The notes beneath the pieces are model-generated. The model saw only the letters and a program-made list of their open reading frames with translations, did not search any database and had not been told where the DNA came from. Made by a program: the position numbers and the translations under genes. Source: Sphagnum compactum (taxonomy: Eukaryota; Bryophyta; Sphagnopsida; Sphagnales). From it: DNA of 64,000 bases. The stretch is taken from the NCBI GenBank assembly GCA_965153455.1, contig OZ234493.1, forward strand, positions 25,038,213 to 25,102,212. Reading direction: 5' to 3'. Below, piece after piece: positions 36,600-49,537 of this stretch (position 1 is the first letter of the stretch; each line of letters begins with the position of its first letter).

Positions 36600-38950
36600 A
36601 TGGGAATATCACAAGGATGAGAAGTCAATAGAACCACAAGAAGAGGGTAAACCCAGCCAAGTTATGGACCTGTTTCTCTCTATGCTATATGCTCAAGAGT
36701 GGGCTGTACAAATAAGCTAGATTCTGGTTCTAAGCACTGAAGTTATTTACTGTTGAGAAGGCTCTATGTTGTTGTGAGACTTGGGAAGTTGGATGTGGGA
36801 ATGTTTTTTCCTAGTACCTGATGGTAATGTCATCCTCAGCACACTCTCTTTTGTTTACCCTAGATTTGACTTCTGTCGAAGGTAATTGTAAACTATGTGT
36901 TGCTAGGGATGTTATGATTAGTTTGTATCAGCAGCTGAAGTTTCTTTTCCTGATACTGGACAGCTGGGCAAGTCATGTGGAGTGTGTATGTTTCCGGACA
37001 ATGTTTCTAATTTTTATCAGCCTAAGTTTGAAACCCAGTTGGATGGTTCAAATCTGCAATTTTTTTTGTTGTCTTTCTTTCAGCTTATTGGAAAGTTTTG
37101 ATTGTCCATCTGTCAATCCAATTTTGGGAGCTCATATAGTGTTCAGTGGCAACAGGATTTTGCAATGTACCTTGCTGCAGAAAGTAGTACACCAACCTGT
37201 CTATCAATGCCAGTGGACTGAGGTGATGAAGTGCTGACAAGACTCCTTTTTATGCCAGAGGTTCATATGCAAGGTGAGCTCTCAGCACCTTGCCTGGTAG
37301 TGCTTTGGACACTCACCTTGCCAATCAATCCATCTGACACTTTCAGTAAGCCTCAGTAGTATGAGATGCTGTACTTCCTCTAGCAATCCAATTTCAAAAG
37401 TCCTCTGAAATTCCTACTTTTGTGATTCCACAGCAATTGAATCTACAGCCTTTGGCTTCATATGTTCAAAGTAATACTGATAAAACAGATCACCAAAGTA
37501 GGCACACATGGTCGCCAGTTGCATAGCTCCTTCCTCATTGCCAACACTAGTTATCGCATGGACCAGTATAGCATCTTACTATGTGAGTGGTTGGGCACTG
37601 CTGCCAGCAAGCAATTAGATGAACTGGAACACTAAGAGAAAACATGATGCTTCTGAAACCCAAACTGAAGTAGCCACCACCTGGCCAGACATGAGGATGC
37701 TTAGAATTGGAAATGTTTGCCTATTGTCCAAGTTGCTGCACATTCGATACTGTTGAAAGAGGAGCTTGTATTCACGGTTATGACATGTCTTCAGCATAAG
37801 GCAATGTGAGAGTGCTTGGCTTTTTCTTTGGCATTGTTTCAAGACTAGGTAGCAATCCTAGCCAGAAGCAAAAGAGGAACCTGAACCCTAAAGGACTAGG
37901 TTTCTAGACCAGATTGTGAGTGCTTTAGGTTTCTACTCTTCAAGCAGCCAATCCTTCTGACGCCTGCCTTGTAATTTGCAAAACTTTGAGGGCATAAGCA
38001 GAGTTAGCCTGAAAAGGAGAATCGTCAGTTGACCACATTGCAACTTCTTCAGACCCTGTAATACGCCTTTCCAAAGGTATTCAATTGGACATGATTTGCA
38101 TTTCAGTTTTGTTCTAAGTTTGCTGGACACATTGAGACACTATTGGTAATTTTGTGCCATACTCTTCAAACACCTGTAACTATTAGGAAATGTTCCTGTT
38201 TTGAGCATGCAAGCTTATCTATTTTATAGCTCTCATACATCAAGATTGATCAATTTAGACAATCTTTTGACCGATGGTATGTGTGTATTTGGTTTAGGAC
38301 CAATTTAGGACTAACACTTCGTATGTGTAAAAGGCATAGTGGAACTTATTTAAACTAATTGTAATTGTACCGTACCCATGACCAATAATCAGCAAATCTT
38401 TTTGAATTGAAATTGTTTTTTTGAAAAAATAATAACTGAGCCCAACATTTTGAATATTTCAAGATTTTGAGAAAGTACTCTATAAATGTTGGGCTATCAC
38501 AATTGTTTCAAAATTTATGAGAAAACTTTCAAAAGCATGAGAAAAGCATTCTGGGAACATTTTCACCTCGGTAACTTTTTTGTTCGGCCTCACAAAAATG
38601 CAAAGGTTGGGGTGGGGCTCACTCCTTGCTCTCATTTACACTTGCACTTACAAAGAGTAGCAATGACAATGGAAAGAAAAATATATCCCCATCATACTTC
38701 ATACCTTAAGAAATTACATTTACACACCCAACATGAAATTACATGACTACATGTGAGTGAATCATAATGATTTGCAATTTCCCAATGTAAATTTGAAACA
38801 AAATCATGCCTTAAGTTAAATATAGGTGTAAATCATTTACAATGAAACACAATTTTAAATGACCATACAATCACAACATTGGTTTTGATCATTCAAACCT
38901 CATTCTAAACATTTGAAATTTCTCAAAAGTTTAAAATTTCTAATGTGGAA
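36600..38950. other. 3' flank and gene-free stretch
   Basis: Likely 3' untranslated sequence of the DRT102-like gene, then no recognisable gene. Several open frames near 36821-38130 lack family resemblance and have no consistent splice structure. Confidence 0.45.
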
Positions 38951-38959
38951 GTGGTAGTT

Positions 38960-41150
38960 GAAAGTTTTGGCAGTGCTTCTTATTAATTCTCAAAAAGATC
39001 AATTAGGTAGTCTAGCTTCATTAACTAATTTAAGATAGAAACCTAGTTGAATGTGGGTTGAAACTTAGCTTAGGCACAATGCATATTGGAATTGCAAGTA
39101 TTGAGATTTGAACCCCTCACTTCCACAATTAAAAAACAAATTTTAAACCACTTTTCATCAAATAATAATGTTTGTCATCATGTATTATTATGACAAATTT
39201 TTTTTAATCTACCTAAGAAGTTTAACCTAGCTACCATACTACCTAGGTTAGAACAGCTATTTTTTAGGCTATTTTAGAATACCTAGGCTTGTAATTTTTC
39301 TAAACGGTTATTATTAATCAAGTATTGTAGGTTCAACCCTAGGTCACCAATTTTAAGCTATTTTAGGTTATTAATTTAACCTACCTTAGGCTATTTTAAA
39401 AGGACATAGGTTACATTTGGCTATTTTTGACTACTAAATTAGGCCACTTTATGTGATTAATATGCTAGGAGTAAGTTATTTTAAGTTAATATTAAGCTAC
39501 CTCAAGCTAACTTAGCTATTAACTAGGTATTCTAAGTTATTACTAATGTAGCTTAGGCTACTAGGGTACCAATTAAACTACTAATCAATATGTTGTATTA
39601 CTAGGCCTTGTTTTGATATTATGAACCATATTATTACTAAACTATTTTTTAGGTTACTAGTAAGTTACTTAAAACAAAGCTCTTAGGAAAACAACTAATC
39701 CACTACTACTAACCATGTGGTGAACTAACAAAGTTCTTAGGAAAACAACTAATCCACTACTACTAATTATGGCATTAGTTGTAGAAATGACATATAAATG
39801 GCATGCCCAATACAACTACATGACTAAGTTTGAAATGTAGTCATAAAAATAAACAATCACAAAACCGTGTTTTTAATGTATTATCATTCATCAAAGACAA
39901 GGAAATTAACATTATCCTAATAGTCAATTTGTGAAAAAATATTAAAAATCTCCATGATACCTTTAAACATATATAAGTTGGGTATAAGATTGTTATTGGT
40001 TAAAATCAATAGTTTTAGAATTTTGGGTTCATTTTAGTTGTTTTCAACATTGGAAATGTAAGCAAAATTGTCAATTTAGAAAATGTGCTACAAGATAAGC
40101 TAATCCAACACTTATTTTGCATTAATAACCAACTTCTAGAAATTTGCTACTAATGAGTCATCCATAAAAGTCACTTGTCCCACCACATTGTTGTTCACCA
40201 CACACACACATTCAAAGAAGACAACAACAAAAAATAAGCAACATTATTGAAACTTCTTCCTAATGAGGTGATTTTTACAACCATCACAAGGAGAATTGAA
40301 CAATGAACCAAATGTAATAAACTTAATTAAATTCCTAAAATAATAGGGTGGTAGTAAGGCAATGGGTGACATCAAGTTTACATGTGTTTTAGGTTTACAT
40401 TAGGGCAATAGGGTATAAACTTAATGAAATACATGTGTTTCACTTGGTTATGAACTACACAATATGAACAACTTCACAAGTTTGTGTATTAAGGTTATAA
40501 TTGAACATAAACATTGTGTAATTATGTTGAATATTGTTCATTGCACAACCTATAAAGTGTCCCATAATAACAAGAGGACATTGTTCCACATTGACTAAGT
40601 ATTTCACAATGTTGTCAAGAAATAAAACAAAATTATGAAATTGACTTGAACGTGTTTGAGTCTAACAATTGTGATGCCTTGATCAAGAGCCTTTCAAAGC
40701 TATAAATGGCCAAATGAACTTTCTAACAAGTCATGTATCACCTACAAAATTTCAAAGCAATAGATTCAATTCTTGTGTGTAAAATGGCATGTTTTTGTTT
40801 AATTAATTTTTTTTTATGGCCTTTCAGTGATCCAACTTACTCCATGAATGAAAGGATGTGTTCAATGATTAATATGTTTAATGTGTTTCATATCTCATTG
40901 TAAACTTCCAAGTAGAAAGTAATGATTTCAATGTCATGTGATCAGGGCAATATTAATCCAAAAATGGGGTGTAGTTTATTAGTTTAAATCACTATGGGAC
41001 CTTCAAAATGAAATAGGTTCACCTCACCCTAGTCATTTCACCTAGTTTTAAGTTATGTCACTATATTATCACTATGTAATCATCATGTTTCACTACCAGT
41101 TGGCATAATTCACTATTAATTGAAATAATTCATTATAAGAAATAATTTTT
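38960..41150. other. Gene-free AT-rich stretch with TTAGGCTATTTTA-type words
   Basis: At about 39190-39660 degenerate copies of TTAGGCTATTTT, CCTAGGTTA and TAAGCTACCT recur, related in style to the minisatellite at 41160. Elsewhere nothing is recognisable. A phrase with GTTCTTAGGAAAACAACTAATCC is doubled at about 39680 and 39731. Confidence 0.5.
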
Positions 41151-41159
41151 TCTTTTGCT

Positions 41160-42370
41160 TTAAATATTTTAGGTTATTATTATAAGTTATTATACCTTAT
41201 GTTATTTGAAGTTATTTTAAATCATTATACCTTATATTATTGTACTTTAAGTTATTCTTCATTATTTCACCTTCATTTATTAAAGTTATTATATCCTATG
41301 TTATTTTCAACTATTCTAGACTATTCCAACTTGTGTTATTTTAAGTTATTCTACTTAAGGTTGTTTTCAACTATTATAGGTTAGTATAGGTTATTTTCGA
41401 TAATTTTATGTTATTTCACCTTAGGTTATTATAGGATATTTTGCCTTACATCGCAAACTTGTACCCTCCATGTATACATGTGTTTTTACAACATTATCAA
41501 TGCGTTCCAAATTAAATGTTAATGAAATGTCAATCATTCATTGATGATGTTATAATGACATTGTAATACAATGATTAATCATCGTAATGCATTTCAATGT
41601 CATCACAACACCATAACAATGATTGTATCGACACTTCATTAACATTTAACTTTGAGCACATTGTTAAAATGTTGTAAAAACACATGTACATGGAAGGGGC
41701 AAATTTGTGACATGAAGGTTACTATCCATTTTTCTATTTTAGTTTATTTTGGGTTATACTTTAGGTTATTTTAAGGTATTAAAAATTATTCTACCTATAC
41801 TTTAGGCTACTATAATTTAAATCAACCTAAGATTAGATAACTTAAAATGACATACATAAAACAATTTTAAATAATTTGGAATAACCTACAATAGCTTAAG
41901 GTGGAATAAGCTAGAACAATTGACAATAGCCTAGGATGGAGTAAATTTAGCCAAAAATAGCATAAGGTCAAATAATGTAAAATAACATAGGGTTGAATAA
42001 CCCAAAATAGCTTAAGGAAATAGCTTAAAATAATTTTAAATAACATAAAGTGGAATAGGCTAAAATAAAATGTATTAAAATAACCTAGAGTGGAATAAAT
42101 TAAAATAATCAAAAATAATTTAAGGTGGCGTAACCTAAATAATAAAAATTAACACAAGGTGGAATAATTTTATAATAACTTAAAATAATATAAAGTGGAT
42201 TAATCGAAAATAACTTAGGGTAATATAATTTTAAATAACATAAGGTACAATTGCCTAAAATAGTCAAGGCTAAATCATTATAAAATAACTTTGGTTTAAA
42301 TAACTTTTTAAAATTTGAGGCGGACAATTTAAAATAACTTATGATAGTTTAAGAATAACTTAAAACTAAC
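41160..42370. repeat. Opposed AT-rich minisatellites flanking a foldback
   Basis: 41160-41440 is made of TTAAGTTATT and TACCTTATGTTATT-like units; 41820-42370 is made of their complement (AATAACTTAA, TAAGGTGGAATAA). The two halves thus face each other around the foldback at 41435-41730. Units are degenerate, about 20-25 bases, and pair only approximately. Confidence 0.7.
41435..41730. mobile_element. Foldback (MITE-like) inverted repeat
   Basis: The left arm (about 41449-41580) and the reverse complement of the right arm (about 41580-41716) share long matches in order: CCATGTA then CATGTGTTTTTACAACATT, then AAATGTTAATGAA and ATTAATCAT at the centre. There is almost no loop; the centre is the palindrome GATTAATC at 41573-41580. 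No ORF is present. This is the structure of a foldback or MITE element; target-site duplications were not identified. Confidence 0.75.
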
Positions 42371-42379
42371 ATAGGAACC

Positions 42380-42985
42380 TAGCTTGTGGTAGCTTACACA
42401 TAGGTTAGGAGAAAAATGTGTATAGTAATGTGTGGTGACAAATCATTTTTCATTTATTTAAATAATGATCCAATGGTTAAGGATTTATTTCTTAAACATG
42501 GAAGTGAAGGGAGTCAAGGGGTTCAAACTTTCACATTTGCATTCTAAGTTAGTGGGTTAAGTGGTTTAACTTTTAGGTGTCTAACCTAACTTAAGCGAAG
42601 TTCTTACATGCTTACCTTAGTTTAAATTCATAACTTAGCTTAACTATGTGTCACACGCATGAAAATTACAAAAATAAATGAAGAAATGATAGGTTTAAAT
42701 CTAAACCCAAAACATGAAATAGAAAAACCAAAACAAAAACACAAATGTTACAACAAAAAACACGAAGTGTGCAAGACTAAAATACAAAAAATAATTTATT
42801 GTGATTAAATAAAAAAACGTAAACACAAAAAAAAGAATAATGTTATAGTGTAAAAGTATCCTTCATATTGGTGTTCAATAGACTGAAAATAATGGGGAGT
42901 CTTATTTTTATGTATATTCCTTTAAATACCTAGTTCAAAGAAGCTTCCATGGAGGTTTCCATGTGTTTCATTGACTAGAGAAGTT
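42380..42985. other. Gene-free AT-rich stretch
   Basis: Nothing recognisable; A-rich tracts near 42720-42850. Confidence 0.4.
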
Positions 42986-42989
42986 TCTT

Positions 42990-43285
42990 TTGCAATTGAA
43001 TTATGAATTTAATTACAATTTAACTAAGAATGAACTAAAAGTCAATTATGAATCAATTAAGAGTTAACTAAAAGTGTACTAAAAGTTAATCATGAATCAA
43101 TTAAGAGTTAATTAAAAATGTACTAAAAGTGAATTAAAAATGAACTAAAATTTAATTATGAATCAACTAAAAATGAACTATGTGTTAATTAAAAATGAAC
43201 TGTGAATTAATTATGAGTGAATTGGTAGTTGATTAAAAATGAATTGAAAATTAACTAAAAATGAATTAATAGTTAATTATGAGTC
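42990..43285. repeat. AACTAAAAGTTAATTATGAAT minisatellite
   Basis: Degenerate tandem copies built from GAACTAAAA, GTTAATTATGAATCAATTAA and TTAAAAATGAACT cover about 300 bases. Two neighbouring stretches near 43040-43110 are almost identical (ATGAATCAATTAAGAGTTAA). Confidence 0.85.
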
Positions 43286-43289
43286 ATGG

Positions 43290-46200
43290 ATGAACATCCA
43301 TATAAATGAACTCCGTTGATCATGTGAAAGTGATATTCATGACACTATGAACTAGGAGGTTAATATAATGAATTAACTATTAATGAATTTTATTAACTAT
43401 TAATGATATCATTTGTTTGGGACTTTATTCATTAAAGGATTTACCACTTTCACCATGGTAAATTTATCCAAGTTCACTCAAAATTTAATAAAATACTGAA
43501 TGAATTAAAACAAATTGGTGCAATCCAATGATTATTTGTTTTTACAAAACCTCCTTCTACTCCAACATTTGGTTAAATATGTTTAGTGTTCAACTTTTGA
43601 AAACTTTTGCAAATATATATAATAAAACATCAACAAGCAAGGCAAGGTTTTTAATCATCATTCAATTAATCATAGGCCAACATAAGTGTTATTTGCAACT
43701 TCATCATCATCAATTGGTATTTACATGATGATAACTAACCCTATAAAAATCTTCAAACTATGTACTGCCATGATTAAGTGTTAAACAACATTGGGCACAT
43801 CCAAATTTTTTTAAACACCAAAAGTTGTACAATAGGTCAAGATTCTTATGAACCTCCAAGAGTTAGTGGGAAAAAAATTAAAAATACATGGCAAATGAAC
43901 TCACATGTAAGGTGGAGAAGGTGACAAAGTAGCAAGCAAGGGGGAAGGAAACCTTATGCTTTGGTGGTGGTGGTGATGATGGTGGTAGTTGTGGGTTTTT
44001 TTAATTTAAAAAAAGTCACAACAATTGCAGAAACGTGAGAGTCCAACTTCTTGCAACATTGGCCAACTACTTTTTTCCACTTATGATGTATACAAAGGAA
44101 TGCTTATAATCATTCTTTAGTGACTTGGTTTGTTATTCACTTTAGAAGGTTGTTACGAATGCAAGAAGAAGAATAATTGATTATGCACACAATAATGTAC
44201 CTTTATATTCACATTCACTTATGCCCAATCCTTGAATATGTTTTTGTTCAATTCTTATGTGCATATTGAGTTGGAAAAATAGGAACCTTGAAATATACAT
44301 TTTAAAATGTTTTATTCTTAGATGTAATTTTGAAAAAAAAAATTCAATTTTTCTGGGTGTGAATTACAATCCTGATTAAAACCTTAAAAGTTCAAAATTT
44401 CAAAACCATGAAAATTGAAAAATTGAAAGATGTATTGACCATGGCCTTAATAGTTTGAATAGGATGAAAAAAAAACTACGACTTTTTAAAGGCATATGAA
44501 AGAGATGGTACTATGGCATTAATAGTTTTAAACAACCAATTTTTTTAGGAAATGACAATTTAAGGTTTCAAACATTTTAGCACAATTATGTAATAATTAT
44601 TACAAATTTCAACATATTAATTATTTTCTTTTGAAACCATTCAAGTCATACAATATGTGCATGTAACACCAAAATAAAGTTATTAGGAATGATAATATTA
44701 TGGTTTATGAGTAGAAAGATGGATCTAAACAAGGGAAAGTAATAACACATTTTATCGCCCCTACCTTGAAAATCTTTTGACATGGGAGTTAGATTTAAAC
44801 TAATGAATAATTTGGTTAATGTTTGTTTTGTGTTAGACATAATTGAAAGTCAATTGTGTAGATTTGATTAAATTTTAAGAAATATTTTCAAAATAATTTG
44901 ATGATTAATCCATAGAAGGATGATACTTTTAAAATGTTAATATGTGACATAATATTATTGATTTGACGTTTATCAATGATAATGTTTAATACATGTAAAT
45001 GAATGGTGTTGATAATTCATCCATTGATCCTTTCGAGTATTTAAAGGGTTGTGGGTGGGGTTTCAATCTTATTCTCCATGTCATGATTTCATGTTGTTAA
45101 TTTGTTATTTAGCCTTGGGATAAGTTTTTTTTGTGTAATGCAAATTTTTCATCACACAACATGATAATGAAAATCGTGTGAACCCATTCTTCATTGATTT
45201 GTAATTTTTGCACATGAATATCATGTCTCTAAAACATGTATCCTTTATCCTACTACATCCTTCATATGCATTTTACACACTTCCTTCACATGACATCCAT
45301 GTGCAAAAACTACAAAGCAATCAAAATGAATTTGACATATTTTCCATTACCAAATTGTTAGATACAAAGTTTCTCAAGAATTGAACTTATTTCACAATAG
45401 AACTATGTGTCATTTTGGTTATGGAAGTGTTCACAAGAGTAAACATATGTGTTTTTAATGAGTGATCCCAATAAGGCGAGGTTTTTAAATGTGTGTGATG
45501 AGCTCCCCCATTGGGTGTAGTCTACATAAAGACCAAACTTTAGACACATTGGTGATCCTAGCCCAAAAACATGTAAGTTTCATCTTTGATATTGTGAATG
45601 TTTTGTATGATATATGGGTGTTGTGTGGGGACTTAGTTTGTGTAACCTTCAAGTGCTAATAAGGATTTAATTGAAAATCAACCCTCATACATCTTTGACC
45701 TTTTTTAGGCTACTGTTGTTGAGTAGGTATCATGAAGTGGGCCAATTACCCAACTCAATTTTAGGCTGGTTTTCTCATTGAAAATTGTTGGGTATCACAT
45801 TAGGTGATATTCAAATTAATAACCGCCTTGCTAAGTTTCACTTGAGGGAGAATCGACCTTTAAGAATTGATTACATTTGATTTTCTAAAAATGTTGATAT
45901 CTAGGTGGGGTCAAAGGCCTTAACTCAAGTCTAGTTTTTAAGTTAAACATATTCAAGCCTATACATTTAGAAGCTAGTAACTATTCATAGTTAGAAGCCT
46001 AGAAGCCCAAACTATTTGAACCTAGGACCTCCTAAAGGAGGTTAAAATTGAAACCAATGGATTATAAGGTCTCAAATGAAAATGATTTATAGGGTCTCAA
46101 ATGAAAATGATGTATAAACTTTCTTATTTAATGTGAATACATTTTGATGGCTTTTGTTTTAAAGTCCTTATCGTGTGTAACTAAATAAAACAATCCACAA

Positions 46201-46740
46201 TGCTTTCACATGCATAAAAGTTCACGGTTTAGGGATTCAGACTCAAATGTCTTCATCTCATAAATCTTAGGTTCAAAATCTTTTTTTTTATATGAAAATT
46301 GGTTTGATCCCCATCTATTTTCCTATCAATGAGTTCTGGCCTACTTGAAAATTGGTGGGTTTATTTGTCTGATGATTTGAAACTTGAAGTGATAATTGAA
46401 TTTTTTTTTAAAAACTAAACTCGTTCTCCTTAACCTTTTATAAAATTGGCCCTAGTGGTTATTTGAAAAAGGTGGCAACCACATAACATTGTTCCATACC
46501 TCCATTCCAAATGGGTTTCCAACTTTATGAAAAAAAGATGAATTGAATATGAATTTTCACGAGAGAAAGAAAGAAAAAATTCAATTTATGGATTGTTTTA
46601 TATACAATGTCACATAAAGGTGCCCCTTTTTTTGAAAAAAAAAACTTTAACTATCATCCCATAACTACAAAATAAACTACATCGTAAAATTCATGCATTA
46701 TGATAATACTTAAGTTTTTAAAAAGAACTTAAAGAGTAAA
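43290..46740. other. Gene-free AT-rich stretch
   Basis: No gene, transposon domain or clear repeat array was recognised. A TGG/TGA trinucleotide tract occurs near 43963-43987, and a short direct repeat with GGTCTCAAATGAAAATGAT near 46069-46111. Confidence 0.4.
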
Positions 46741-46744
46741 ACAT

Positions 46745-46855
46745 CCCATATGTTTTGCCAATTGTTTTTTCATGATGTTCTCATAGTTCCCACATACCCC
46801 ACATGTTGTTCCCAATAGCCATTTTTTGTTCCATATTCCTTGCCCACACCCTTAT
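46745..46855. repeat. Repeat of about 100 bases, copy 1
   Basis: TTTTGCCAATTGTTTTTTCA, CATGTTGTTCCCAATAGCCA and CCATATTCCTTGCCCA occur in the same order as in the pair at 47768-47975. Confidence 0.7.
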
Positions 46856-46859
46856 TGCA

Positions 46860-47765
46860 TAGATCCATAGCTATTATGATAGATTGGATTATAAGTCATT
46901 CATACAAGAAAATATTACTTAAGCTCTTTTTAAAAGAACTTACATACTATCATAACTTTTTTTGGCTTGGCACTCAAATGTTGAATAACAATTTCATTTT
47001 CAAAATTCACTTTGGTAGTAAATGATAATAATTTATGAAAATTTGGCAATAAATATAAATAACTTCTCTAGACTCCAAACCTTTAATATAATGAGACCTT
47101 TTACCATATTTTCTACTTCTTTTTGCAAGAATGGGGAGACGTAATGTTTCACCAAATTAAAGGATAGAGAGATCTTGCCAATTATTGAATACATGCTTTG
47201 CAATGGGTGGATTGGCTTGAAACAAAAAGATCCTAAATTCCCACAAATTTTTGTATTTTGCCTTCCTTCAATCTTGTTGTTTGTGCATGCATGATATTGT
47301 TCTTCCTCTTTTTGTTTTTCAATGTTGTCAATTCCAAGTCTAGGTTACTCACTCTCTTCTCACTCTCTTCACCTTTGCTTGAACAATAGATTTAATTGTC
47401 TCAGGTGTGTTTTAAACTCTTTTCTAAAAATTTGATGGAACCATAATTCCCTTCTTGAGCTCTACCTCTATAGTCATTTTATCTAACTCACTTTCATAGA
47501 CCCCCTTTTTTCAACCTTGCCCAAACCTACTTCATGCAAGACATCACATTGACAACCCCAAACCCTGATCATTTTGTTGAAGGCAAAAACAACCAAATGA
47601 TGTGGCAGAAAATTTAGGTGCCACACAAAGTTAGGGTAGTTTTCAAATTTTTGACATCCAAGGGTAATAATTTTGTTAAATTCCAGCATTTTAAATAGAT
47701 AAGTTCTAGAAATTTAAAGTTTTTCAAAAATACTTTAACTAGTGATGTGAAAAGGTACTAACAAA
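46860..47765. other. Gene-free AT-rich stretch
   Basis: Nothing recognisable between repeat copies 1 and 2. Confidence 0.4.
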
Positions 47766-47767
47766 TA

Positions 47768-47975
47768 TGTGTTTTGTCAATTGTTTTTATATGTTGTTCC
47801 TACAAATTCCCAAACTCCCATGTACTTCCTAATTGCCTCTTTTCATTCCATATTCCTTGCCCAAAGTCCTCATATATGTTTTTGCCAATTATTCTTTATG
47901 TTGTTCCCACAAATTCCTACATTCCTCATGTTGTTCCCAATAGCCACTTTTGGTTCCATATTCCTTGCCCAAAAG
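47768..47975. repeat. Repeat of about 100 bases, tandem copies 2 and 3
   Basis: Two direct copies, about 47768-47870 and 47879-47975, share TTGTCAATTG/TTGCCAATTA, ATGTTGTTCC, ACAAATTCC and CCATATTCCTTGCCCAAA. The copy at 46745 is the same family, about 1 kb upstream. Confidence 0.8.
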
Positions 47976-48099
47976 TCGTGAATGACCTTTTTTTTTCTTT
48001 GGCGAAATTTAGCCAAAAATCGAAAAATAAAATAAAAAATTCGAGAAACCAAATAATTTTGGAGGCTTTCAATCCTTAGAAGTATTTTTCTAATGTAAA

Positions 48100-48120
48100 A
48101 AAATTATATATATATATAGC
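48100..48120 (+). promoter_or_regulatory. TA-rich possible TATA region of the transporter gene
   Basis: An alternating TA run (about 48106-48118) precedes GC-richer, ATG-free sequence thought to be the leader of the folate-biopterin transporter. It may only be a simple repeat. Confidence 0.25.
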
Positions 48121-48498
48121 CAAATACTTGGTTTTGAATGTATGTGTAGGGATCAATATAGAACCTAAATCAAAGACTTATAATTTCCACAGCCTTCTTG
48201 GCTACACCACGCGTAAGCCCTTGTGACACGTCCGAAAAGAACAAGAGTTCGAATCCTGCCAGTCTCCAGAAAACTCTGCAAATTGTCCTCTTCCTCCCGC
48301 ACAACCTTCTGTTGCTGCATCTGCTTGCTGTTCCCATCGTCCTCGTGCTTTCTTCCTCCCGAACTCCTTGTGTGAAAATTGGCTTTGCAGCTTTGTTGCA
48401 GCTCAAATCTCCCAAGCTCAGATCGAAGGAACTTTTCTTTGTATAGAAAGATCTGAGTTTTTGTTGTTGGAGGAATAAGACCTTTCTTTCACAGACAG

Positions 48499-49535
48499 GT
48501 AGGTGGTTCTTCTTCTTCTTGTGGTTTTTGGGTACAAATTTTTCTGATTTCTGCATCTGCTGTATCTGTGAAGGAGTTGAGGCATCTCTATATCCTTTTG
48601 TAGCTCTGCCCTTTTTTGCCCCAGTGGGTTGGGACGATACTCATGGTTTCTCTCCCCTAGTAGTAGTTTTCGGCCCGCTCCTCCTGCCCCCCACCCCAAA
48701 GCTTACAACAAGCAAGTTCAGTCCAAGCATGCACTCAAAAACCCTAAAATGAAATGGGTGTAAAACATTTTGTTTCTTCTGAATGGGTCCTTGTACTCTT
48801 TGACCTTCTGGATTTGAACTTAATGATGAGCTGAAACTGTTTTTGTCATCGTTGTGCAGCAGATCAGAATACCTAGCATCTGCACTCTCCTGTCGCAACA
48901 GCTAGGTCAAGTCCCCCCCTCGCCCCCCCTCCCCTGGTTCAGGAATTCCTTCATTGCTCACCCATGAAGAGGGTTTGTTGATGCACCCTGTGCACACTTG
49001 GATAATACAAATGCCAGGAACGATGTCAGCTGCAATGTCAGGCTGAATTGTGCTCTGAAAAACTCTTGAGGATCCATTTTTATGGCAGGCATGCTTTGTG
49101 AGGGTGTGGGTCGTGGCATGATGGATTCGTTGGTCTATTGCAATGCTCGGAACTTTTCTTCAATTGGGTGGCCAAGGACACGAGCAATTGCCTGATTGGG
49201 AAGTGGGAACTCTTGCAGCTGAGAAAGAAGTATATATGCGATGATGCCTGCACATGAGTCAGTCAGTCTAGAAGCTTCAAACATTGGTGTGAAATCAGCT
49301 CCTGAAATTTCTTCACATATGAAATGCCACAGCGTTTGCTTGCTAGTGTGCTTCAACATTTATTACTTGCTAAGGCATAGCTGATTTTCCTGTTCCTGAA
49401 AGAGTACAGTATGATTGTGTGCTTGATTTACTTTTTATGAATGACAGAATGAAAGTTAAGCATCAGATGGTTGTACCTGTTCTTGAACTCAGACTTCGAT
49501 GTTGTTGTTGTGGTGCTTGCTTTCTCTTTTTGTAG
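48499..49535 (+). other. Probable leader intron of the folate-biopterin transporter
   Basis: ACAG|GTAGGTGG at 48499 is a good donor, and a pyrimidine-rich run ending in TTTTTGTAG at 49535 is a strong acceptor three bases before the first ATG (49538). I see no ATG in about 48180-48498, as expected for an untranslated first exon. Leader introns are common in plant genes and often raise expression. Transcript evidence is lacking. Confidence 0.55.
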
Positions 49536-49537
49536 AA

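Noticed and set aside
48198-48262. AGTTCGAATCC resembling a tRNA T-loop before the transporter gene
   Set aside because: No matching A box or acceptor stem in the right place; a chance match or an old SINE trace at most.
48198-48446. 82-codon frame upstream of the transporter as a possible upstream ORF or peptide
   Set aside because: It opens with TTG, not ATG, and there is no ATG in the segment, so it is probably untranslated leader.
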